The position numbers were made by a program, and so were the translations under genes. The notes below the pieces were generated by a model that worked only from the letters and a program-made list of their open reading frames with translations, searched no databases and was not told the DNA's origin. From positions 1 to 38,974 of the forward strand of contig JAGQOY010000047.1 of assembly GCA_020427005.1 (NCBI GenBank): DNA of 38,974 bases, written 5' to 3'. Each line of letters starts with the position of its first letter. Within the stretch, counting starts at the first letter, position 1. Source of the stretch: Planctomycetales bacterium. Its GTDB lineage: Bacteria > Planctomycetota > Planctomycetia > Pirellulales > Pirellulaceae. This document shows, in pieces, positions 32,649 to 38,974 of this stretch.

Positions 32649-34553
32649 CTAGGCTCGTCGTATGAAATGTTCGGCATAGGATCGTACCTCTCGACCGTTC
32701 AGAACGTGCACTAAACGCAATTGTTGAATCATAGCCTCATTGAATTGACTAAGCGGAATATGTATCAACTTTCGATGCAAACGTGTTGCGGTGCGACGCC
32801 ATGATGCAATTGGAGGTCTTGGACTTAACAATGCGACGTGCCTTTCTCTGGAATGCATGCAAGCAGCAGCAATCAACCTTTCTTCTAGGCTCGTAACAAA
32901 TTCTAACCGCGGATCGGACCACACGTCAGGAATGGCAAGCGGCGGGTAGATAAACAAAGATCCACCATAGGTGGCCACTGCAATTCCAGGTCCTATCATT
33001 TCATTCCGGAAATCGGTAGCAAAAAATGCCAATGTCGACTCGTCCTTGTGTTCAGCAAACCAAGTGGATTGCCAAGGATAATCCTTGGGATCGGCTGGTG
33101 TATCAAAAAGCATTACGCAACTATCAAGTGTCCCAATACTTGGTGGCATGACTTTGACGTAGATATCACCGTCATACCAGTGCCGTAAAGTTTCTCGAAT
33201 GTCGATGCCATCTTGGATACTGTTCGAAAATTTTTCGCTGCGGGCCAAATCAGATCCCAAGACTGCTTTTGCCCGGTCCATGACGCGCGTGCGAAAACTC
33301 TCTATCAAATTGTCCTCTGGCGGCCATGAACATTGTGAGTACGGGTTCCATTGTGTCTTCCACTTTTCTCTTTGCTGTCGATCCGGCTTTCGATTTAGCT
33401 TCAAGCTGCGCCAATACACCGGTTGTCCCGGTAATCGACTGGTTGCGCTAACAGTTTCTCCATCCGGCAACCGAAGCTGGTCAATTCCCATAGAAATCAT
33501 CGACCAACCCAAATCAGACTCAAACGGATAGTGTTTGGCTGTATCGATCACGTGAATAGCGTATTGATCCCCAAGAATCTGCTGTGCCGCCACGCCTACA
33601 GTGTACAAATCAGGGGTCATTCGACTTTCGACCAGGCTTAAATTGCGTATGTACTTCAGACATTGACGCAACAACAAGGGGGTGATCCGCCGCGCTCTCT
33701 TACCAAGATCCTGGAGATAGCTACGGCGCGCAGATGTAAGGAGTTGCTTCACTCCATCAATAGAAAGATTCTCGTCGTCATCCAACCGGACGCGTGCTTG
33801 CTCGTACAGCCCAGTTATGAAGGGCAATTCTCCGAATAAAAAAGCCAAAGTATTCGAATGAACGCCGTATGCCATCGATGGCTCAACGGAATCGTGAAGC
33901 GGTGGTTCTGTGGATGGAGAAAAGTAAGCCTCCCGTAACCACGGCCAGTGCAAAACATTGCAAAGAAACAAAACGCGATCATATTGCTTTTCAAGTTGCC
34001 GAATTCTCCAAGCCATGTAGTTAATGCGTTCCGTGGCTTGCTGATGATAGGGCCGCATGATAGTTGGTAGCAAAGCAGTTGCAAATCGCTCAAGGGAAAC
34101 CGTTTTCAATGCATAGGTATCCGGAGTTTCCGCGGCAAGAGGTTGAAAGTCATTGGTCTCTAAATCGCAAAACTCAATTCGCTTGTGCTCTCCAAGTGCC
34201 AACCGCAGCGCCGATATGACAGGTTGGCAAGGATCGATAGGCACGTAACTCCAAGCTTCTGCACATGCTCCTTCCTCATCTTGATGTTCCTCCAGCTCCG
34301 GTTTCCATTTCGGCAGGTAAATCGACTGGGGCCGCTGAACGACAATCGACGGAGTAGGCAAATACTGAACAGCTTCTAAGACATTTTCCTTGAATGAATC
34401 TGGCAAACAGACGGCCAAGCAGTCGTACTCATGTTCCAAAAGCCAACGTCGCACCGCCAAAGCGCAATTACCGCTACCATGCACTACTGGTAAGCAAACG
34501 CTTTTTGAACTGAGCACGAATGGACATTGGTTTGGTGAAGATTCAGATTTCAT
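32649..34553 (-). CDS. Large conserved protein of unknown function, possibly DUF5682/TraB-related
   Basis: 634 residues, soluble, with no signal peptide. The first 120 residues have VHGSGNCALAVRRWLLEHEYD followed by AVCLPDSFKENVLEAVQYLP, then PIDPCQPVISALRLAL and RIEFCDLE; later comes YMAWRIRQLEKQYDRVLFLCN-type text ending in HWPWLREAY. This arrangement reminds me of DUF5682 and TraB/ChaN-like proteins, in which a GxxH-type start is followed by a surrogate-enzyme-like scaffold, but the link is weak and made from memory. The central part contains GMxxLRLPDGE-like and many Trp-rich phrases I cannot assign. The ATG at 34553 starts MKSESSPNQCP. The gene is divergent from the hydrolase at 34785. 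Confidence 0.75.
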   Translation of the reverse strand: MKSESSPNQCPFVLSSKSVCLPVVHGSGNCALAVRRWLLEHEYDCLAVCLPDSFKENVLEAVQYLPTPSIVVQRPQSIYLPKWKPELEEHQDEEGACAEAWSYVPIDPCQPVISALRLALGEHKRIEFCDLETNDFQPLAAETPDTYALKTVSLERFATALLPTIMRPYHQQATERINYMAWRIRQLEKQYDRVLFLCNVLHWPWLREAYFSPSTEPPLHDSVEPSMAYGVHSNTLAFLFGELPFITGLYEQARVRLDDDENLSIDGVKQLLTSARRSYLQDLGKRARRITPLLLRQCLKYIRNLSLVESRMTPDLYTVGVAAQQILGDQYAIHVIDTAKHYPFESDLGWSMISMGIDQLRLPDGETVSATSRLPGQPVYWRSLKLNRKPDRQQREKWKTQWNPYSQCSWPPEDNLIESFRTRVMDRAKAVLGSDLARSEKFSNSIQDGIDIRETLRHWYDGDIYVKVMPPSIGTLDSCVMLFDTPADPKDYPWQSTWFAEHKDESTLAFFATDFRNEMIGPGIAVATYGGSLFIYPPLAIPDVWSDPRLEFVTSLEERLIAAACMHSRERHVALLSPRPPIASWRRTATRLHRKLIHIPLSQFNEAMIQQLRLVHVLNGREVRSYAEHFIRRA

Positions 34554-34784
34554 GAACCCAGGATACCTGTGAAGTCATCTGCGACCAATCGATCGTATTT
34601 TGCCAAAGACACTAATTTGAAAAAAAGCCCGCTCGCGTAACCCAAAAGAAGATTGCTCATGGCAGAAAGCGGACTCCCTGAACCTAAAAATGCTCGTGCC
34701 GCACATCATACCATGCGGCGGAATACTACAATACGAAGGCTACCCCAGTCTTTCCCCTTCTAAGTTGAAGAACACGACCCTCGC

Positions 34785-36842
34785 ATGACCACCAACCAAA
34801 CCCATTTCGCTTACCAAACCGTCTCCAAAATCTCTTGGTCCATAGCATTCTCGGCGATCGTCATCCTTCTACTCGTAACTAAGTTGGCCAATAGTCAAAC
34901 TCCATGGGAATGCCAGACTATCGAACGCCACCTTCCTCCTGTAGGCCTTGAACTTGATGCCGCACAGGTTAAGGCTTGGCGCACCAATATCGAAGAGATA
35001 TCAATGAAACTGAAAGAAATCGATTCCCCTTGGGAAGCCGATGTAAATTGCCTGCTAAAGGCCTGCGAATACGCCATTCGATATCAAGAGATCTACCGAG
35101 CTGAAGATACAAAAAAAATCGATCGTGTACTCAAGTTGGCACGGGATCGCTTATCTGACTTGCAACAGGGACGTAAACCTTGGAACGAGAACACAGGTAG
35201 ACAAGTCAGAGGCTACCGCTCATCCGTGGATGGTTCGGTGCAACCTATCGGACTTGTATTACCTCCAACTAATTCGTTTGCGCAGAACGACAAGACGCCG
35301 CCAAAGATGCCACTTTATGTTTGGCTGCACGGGCGCGGCGATAAAACAACCGACTTGCACTTTATAGTAGAACGGCTTGATAAAGATGGGCAGATTGCCG
35401 TTCCCAACGCCATTGTGCTTCATCCCTTTGGACGACAGTGCGTAGGTTACAAATCGGCAGGTGAAACGGACGTGATGGAGGCCATCGATTTTGCTGTTGC
35501 GAATTATCCCGTAGACCCTAGACGCATTGTACTGATGGGATTTTCCATGGGTGGAGCTGGAGCATGGCATCTGGCCGCACACTACACAGATCGCTTCATA
35601 GCGGCTAGCCCTGGGGCTGGATTCGCAGAAACAGCCCAGTATCAAAACATCCGCCCTGGACAGGTGCCCTCGTACGAGCAGATGCTATGGAGCATCTACG
35701 ATGTGCCGGGATATACTCGAAACTTATTCAACATTCCAGTAGTTGCCTACAGCGGCGAATTAGATAAGCAGATACAGGCGGCTCGTGTTATGGAATCGGC
35801 CTTTGAATCGGCGGGCGATAGGCTAACACATCTCATCGGGCCAGGCATGGAACACAAGTATCATCCTGATACGCTTCGCGAGATTCTAAACCGAATGTCT
35901 CAATTTGCCGACCAAGGTCGCCCTCATTCACCCTCGGAATTATTTCTTGAGACGAAACACCTCCGCTACTCATCGCAGGGCTGGCTAACAGTCACTGGAC
36001 AACAGACATTGTACGCCTCCACCACGATCCATGCTCGTCGAGAAGCTACGGGGCCCTGGAAGCTCGAAACTCAAAATGTGTCTTCCTTTACTATTGAGAA
36101 TCGACCATCCAGCGAACCCATTGGACCCAAACTGGAAATTGATAGTCAATTAATTGTCCTACCCCAAAACATGAAAAGCATATCGTTGGTCAATAACGAA
36201 CCAACTGGAAATAAGCCTCAATGGAGCTTGGGATCAAGGGAGAATCAGCTGCTCAAACGACCTGGCCTGTACGGTCCTATCGATGATGCCTTTCTGGACC
36301 CATTTCTTGTGGTACTTCCTTCTCGGACCAGTCAATCTCAGAATGACAATTGGGTCACTTGTGAATCAAGAAACTTTCTTGAACGATGGGAGAGTCTGTT
36401 TCGAGGTGCGCCGAGAATCAAATTGGATCACGAAGTAACCGAGGACGATCTTTCTCGATACCACATCATCGCCTGGGGTACACCCGAATCAAACCTAGTC
36501 ATTCGTCGCGCATTGTCGACACCCACAGTGCAAAGGCAGAAGCTGCCATTTAGCTGGCAAGCCGACTCGATTATTATGGGCCCCCAAGAGTTTGCTTGCG
36601 ACCAACACATTCTCTTGGCGATTTACCCCAACCCGCTCAATCCCACAAAATATCTGGTACTCAATTCAGGGCCGACTTTTCGACAAGCCCACGATCGCAC
36701 TAATTCCCTACAAAACCCGCATCTTCCCGATTGGGTCGTCATTGACACCCACGAACCCCCTAGCGCCGAAACGCCGGGAAAAATCGTTCACACTGGTTTT
36801 TTTGACGCTCAGTGGCAGTTTTCAAAACCGTTGACATGGTAA
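34785..36842 (+). CDS. Secreted alpha/beta hydrolase (prolyl oligopeptidase/esterase type)
   Basis: 685 residues. An N-terminal membrane segment (residues 17-37, ISWSIAFSAIVILLLVT) serves as signal peptide or anchor. After a helical linker the alpha/beta-hydrolase domain (about 160-390) has MPLYVWLHGRGD (oxyanion region), RRIVLMGFSMGGAGAWHLAA with the nucleophile Ser, SGELDKQIQAARVM with a candidate acid and GMEHKYHP with the catalytic His. About 290 further residues form a beta-rich C-terminal region that I cannot name. Such proteins are plentiful in planctomycetes and act on esters or peptides outside the cytoplasm; the substrate is unknown. It converges on the membrane-protein gene at 36941. 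Confidence 0.88.
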   Translation: MTTNQTHFAYQTVSKISWSIAFSAIVILLLVTKLANSQTPWECQTIERHLPPVGLELDAAQVKAWRTNIEEISMKLKEIDSPWEADVNCLLKACEYAIRYQEIYRAEDTKKIDRVLKLARDRLSDLQQGRKPWNENTGRQVRGYRSSVDGSVQPIGLVLPPTNSFAQNDKTPPKMPLYVWLHGRGDKTTDLHFIVERLDKDGQIAVPNAIVLHPFGRQCVGYKSAGETDVMEAIDFAVANYPVDPRRIVLMGFSMGGAGAWHLAAHYTDRFIAASPGAGFAETAQYQNIRPGQVPSYEQMLWSIYDVPGYTRNLFNIPVVAYSGELDKQIQAARVMESAFESAGDRLTHLIGPGMEHKYHPDTLREILNRMSQFADQGRPHSPSELFLETKHLRYSSQGWLTVTGQQTLYASTTIHARREATGPWKLETQNVSSFTIENRPSSEPIGPKLEIDSQLIVLPQNMKSISLVNNEPTGNKPQWSLGSRENQLLKRPGLYGPIDDAFLDPFLVVLPSRTSQSQNDNWVTCESRNFLERWESLFRGAPRIKLDHEVTEDDLSRYHIIAWGTPESNLVIRRALSTPTVQRQKLPFSWQADSIIMGPQEFACDQHILLAIYPNPLNPTKYLVLNSGPTFRQAHDRTNSLQNPHLPDWVVIDTHEPPSAETPGKIVHTGFFDAQWQFSKPLTW

Positions 36843-36940
36843 ATGAAATAAAGGGACGGAAATTGACGCAATGAATCAATTCCGTGAAACATGGCGTGGA
36901 ATTTGGGTTTCTGGCAGCGCACCTAATCGCGCTAACGAAA

Positions 36941-37699
36941 TTAGTCGCCGCTATTAATTTCGACCCTTCTGGCACTGAGTAACTGTGTCACTTGCTTCTC
37001 TTTGGTGTCAATGAACGCGATGTTCTCTAGCACAAGATCACGGTTGTTTCCCGGCGGACGAAGTACCATGCGGCCCGAACGCAGCAACATGTATTCAAAT
37101 ACGTCGGTAATCTCTTTCTCGACTTGCAAGCCGGATGTTGGATAGCGTCGTAAATCGCTCAACATCCCGTGGTGATGCAACAGTTCGTTCTGGCGCACTT
37201 CCCAATAGTCAAACTGAACGCCGATTTTCACAGTGATCAGCATCACCAGTAATGCGACTGCGATAATCCAAAAAAAGGACGCATTGGCCAGAGGGTGAAG
37301 CCCGCCAAATAATGCCTTGATCCAAGGAATCATGTCTGGAAAGAAGGTCCCCAGTAGGACGACGCCCAGAGCGACCGTGCACACGATGAAGAACAGCGTC
37401 AGTGCAGTGGCCCTAGGGAAATCGACGGTCAACACGATTAGGTTGATGGTTAGAATGCCCAGAAAAAAGATACTTAGAGCGAACGGAACCCGTGATCCGG
37501 CAGCCACTGATTCTTCACCCCAAATTGTCATACCGATGGCCGAAACCAATGCCGCGATCAAAGTTGGATAGAGAAACACTACGTTCGGATACGGTACCAA
37601 GAACACTCGGTCGATTTTCTTTTTTGCCGCGACTGCACGAGGAGTTTCTCGGTGCGTTTCCTGGCTGGCTATCTCGGTTTCGGCGGTATGATTCGTCAT
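36941..37699 (-). CDS. Four-helix membrane protein with a PH-like C-terminal domain
   Basis: 252 residues from the ATG at 37699, which has gaggtgcaaa just upstream; the frame reaches 37735. After a polar N-terminal 45 residues come four or five membrane helices (about 45-170). The C-terminal 80 residues, starting VQFDYWEVRQNELLHHHGM, look like a bacterial PH-type domain: charged, beta-rich, ending NRDLVLENIAFIDTKEKQ. I regard it as a conserved planctomycete membrane protein without known function. Confidence 0.78.
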   Translation of the reverse strand: MTNHTAETEIASQETHRETPRAVAAKKKIDRVFLVPYPNVVFLYPTLIAALVSAIGMTIWGEESVAAGSRVPFALSIFFLGILTINLIVLTVDFPRATALTLFFIVCTVALGVVLLGTFFPDMIPWIKALFGGLHPLANASFFWIIAVALLVMLITVKIGVQFDYWEVRQNELLHHHGMLSDLRRYPTSGLQVEKEITDVFEYMLLRSGRMVLRPPGNNRDLVLENIAFIDTKEKQVTQLLSARRVEINSGD

Positions 37700-37922
37700 T
37701 TTGCACCTCAAACTAGTTTTTGCAGTTGACTTCAATTATGAATCTGGCGCCAGCGTAACGTTCGTGAAAGACAGGAAACTCTGACAACGATCTCAAACTA
37801 CTTGCGACGTAGAGATTCTACCAAGTCGTATCGACTTGTCAGTTGCGGATTGGAGGCATGGTGAGGTCGATTCCAGCATTGATTTCAGAAACCCCTCCTC
37901 GAAGTCTCGTCCCTCAGCCCCT

Positions 37923-37960
37923 ACCCTCCCAAAGGAGGGTTAGGTGTTTTGGTGCCAAAA
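37923..37960. repeat. Two adjacent short palindromes, possibly REP-like
   Basis: accctcc (37923-37929) and ggagggt (37934-37940) form a 7-bp stem with a 4-nt loop, and ttttgg (37947-37952) and ccaaaa (37955-37960) form a 6-bp stem. The surrounding style, a C-rich half then a G-rich half, resembles scattered REP elements. No other copy was noticed in this window. Confidence 0.5.
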
Positions 37961-37984
37961 CTCATTAGACGGTTTTTTGGTTAA

Positions 37985-38026
37985 TTAGTTGTTGCTCAGA
38001 GGAATTTAGTTGTTGCTCAAAGGAAT
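37985..38026. repeat. 21-bp perfect-phase tandem duplication
   Basis: Two head-to-tail copies of ttagttgttgctca-R-aggaat (37985-38005 and 38006-38026) differ only at R (g then a). No further copies were noticed nearby. It looks like a recent slippage or duplication event, or a paired binding site in the promoter region of the divergent genes. Confidence 0.75.
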
Positions 38027-38317
38027 GCTGCGAAATACATCTGAGAAACCCATTTTTGACGATTTAGCTTGTACTTTATGGTCCATGGCTTCAGGTACAT
38101 CGTTTGGACAAAAAACAGTGCGGCTTGTGCAGTATTACTTATAAACTGCATCGCATGAACGATATTGAGCAGTTCTTGGAACGCACCTATACTGTTGGGC
38201 TTTGAATCTCGCCCCGAATGGGACAAGCCAGCTACTAGCCAGCCACTCCCAGTCTCCCCTAAATTCGTTACTCCCCTGCTCAGTCCGCTGGGATTGGGAA
38301 AGCACCGGTCAAATAGT

Positions 38318-38974
38318 ATGAAGAGTGAACAACGTCACCAACTGGAAACTAACGTTCTCGCGGACAAACTTGGAAAAGGAATTGAGTCCACTCGTTCTGC
38401 GTTTCCATTTGTTTTTGGCGGTATCGCGGTGGTAGTCATCGTTGGACTCATCTGGGGTATCTATAGTGGAATAACCACCAGTAAATCCGCTCTAGCCTGG
38501 ACCGACTATTATTTCAAGCAGACCTCCAGCGACGCAGATTCATTCATTGATGTGGCTGATGCAAACCCCAACCTGCCCGCCGGTCATTGGGCTCGTTTCG
38601 CTGCAGGAATTAATTTGCTAGATCGCGGTATCGAAGCCATATATCGTAATCGTAGCGAAGGAGAAGAACTCATTGGGGATGCTATCTCTTCACTTGAGAA
38701 AGTGAAGGACGAAGCGACAAATCTTGAACTCAGGAGCAAAGCCCTATTGGCACTCGGTCAAGCCAAAGAGTCGCTTGGTAAAATCGAAGAAGCAATTGAC
38801 TACTACACGCAAGTCACCAAAAACTCGACCAACCCCTATTTGACGTCAAGCGCAGGAGCCCGGCTTGGGTTTCTGTCTACTGACGGTGGGAAGGAGTTTT
38901 ACACCTGGTTTACGAAACTGGACCCCAAGCCCGATGCTCCGATTCAACTGCCAGACGATCTGAAAACTCCACCT
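38318..38974 (+). CDS. Membrane-anchored TPR-like protein, N-terminal part (runs off the window)
   Basis: The frame from the ATG at 38318 stays open to the last base, giving 219 residues without a stop. After a polar N-terminus (MKSEQRHQLETNVLADKLGK) a single hydrophobic segment, FVFGGIAVVVIVGLIWGIY (about residues 32-50), anchors the protein. The periplasmic part has helical pairs such as ALLALGQAKESLGKIEEAI and DYYTQV in TPR style, and acidic linkers. The layout, one TM followed by TPRs, resembles YfgM-type assembly factors, although no chaperone role can be inferred. No clear ribosome binding site precedes the ATG. The true C-terminus lies outside the window. Confidence 0.8.
   Translation, partial: MKSEQRHQLETNVLADKLGKGIESTRSAFPFVFGGIAVVVIVGLIWGIYSGITTSKSALAWTDYYFKQTSSDADSFIDVADANPNLPAGHWARFAAGINLLDRGIEAIYRNRSEGEELIGDAISSLEKVKDEATNLELRSKALLALGQAKESLGKIEEAIDYYTQVTKNSTNPYLTSSAGARLGFLSTDGGKEFYTWFTKLDPKPDAPIQLPDDLKTPP

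Larger units (their letters stand above)
37700..38317. other. 618-bp intergenic region with palindromes and a tandem duplication
   Basis: Divergent spacer between the membrane protein (minus) and the TPR-like gene (plus). It holds two short perfect palindromes (37923-37940 and 37947-37960) and a 21-bp tandem duplication (37985-38026). The open frame at 38017-38226 minus starts inside the duplication, has no ribosome binding site and gives an unremarkable translation, so it is not called. Confidence 0.55.

Noticed and set aside
36857..36882. Weak hairpin ggaaattga/tcaattcc between the converging hydrolase and membrane-protein genes
   Set aside because: The stem is AT-rich with a bulge and has no T-run; not enough for a terminator call.
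38017..38226. 69-codon minus-strand frame in the last spacer
   Set aside because: No ribosome binding site, starts in the tandem repeat and has no recognisable sequence.

Overview
This window looks like a chromosomal segment of a planctomycete, probably of the Pirellulales type. The evidence is gene content: a stand-alone DUF1501 protein, a DUF1559-like protein, a secreted Cys-type sulfatase, an ECF sigma factor with no neighbouring anti-sigma gene, several large lineage-type hypothetical proteins, moderate GC and loosely packed genes with frequent GTG/TTG starts. No tRNA, rRNA, CRISPR array, IS element or phage gene was seen.

Layout. 1-4.0 kb: the 3' part of a conserved hypothetical gene, a membrane-anchored LRR-like protein, a small Cys-motif protein, and a convergent LplT-like MFS transporter. 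4.0-10.8 kb: after a 740-bp gap, DUF1501 protein, sodium/solute symporter and ComEC lie in one direction. ComEC overlaps a convergent ECF sigma gene by 31 bp. 10.8-13.7 kb (minus strand): a small Gly/Tyr/His-rich secreted protein with a clear intrinsic terminator, a secreted sulfatase and a group 1 truncated haemoglobin. 13.7-15.1 kb: a DAHP synthase preceded by what reads as a complete Phe/Tyr transcription attenuator, made of an aromatic-rich 21-codon leader peptide, an antiterminator segment at its end and a strong terminator. 15.1-19.8 kb: a DUF1559-like protein and a giant protein fusing all three parts of the uncharacterised AmmeMemoRadiSam system.

19.9-30.8 kb is a glycan assembly locus. 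On the minus strand, in transcription order, are a DegT-type sugar aminotransferase, FkbM methyltransferase, acyltransferase-3, GT4 glycosyltransferase, sugar N-formyltransferase-like protein and an MsbA-type ABC exporter. Beside them are a divergent pair of lipid-carrier recycling genes (uppP and a DUF368/PopT-type transporter) and a sulfotransferase. The aminotransferase plus formyltransferase pairing suggests an N-formylated 4-amino-4,6-dideoxysugar such as N-formylperosamine. Six of the seven glycan enzymes (including the outlying sulfotransferase) end in Ala-Ala-stop, written GCN-GCC-TRA, while none of the other complete proteins in the window does.

31-39 kb: a YhaM-like OB-HD exoribonuclease, a TerB-like protein, a 634-residue protein of unknown function, a secreted alpha/beta hydrolase, a four-helix membrane protein, a 600-bp spacer with palindromes and a 21-bp tandem duplication, and the 5' part of a membrane-anchored TPR-like protein that runs off the end.

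The most interesting signals are the DAHP synthase attenuator, the shared -AA C-termini of the glycan locus and the three-in-one AmmeMemoRadiSam fusion. All functional calls come from reading the sequence; no database search was run.
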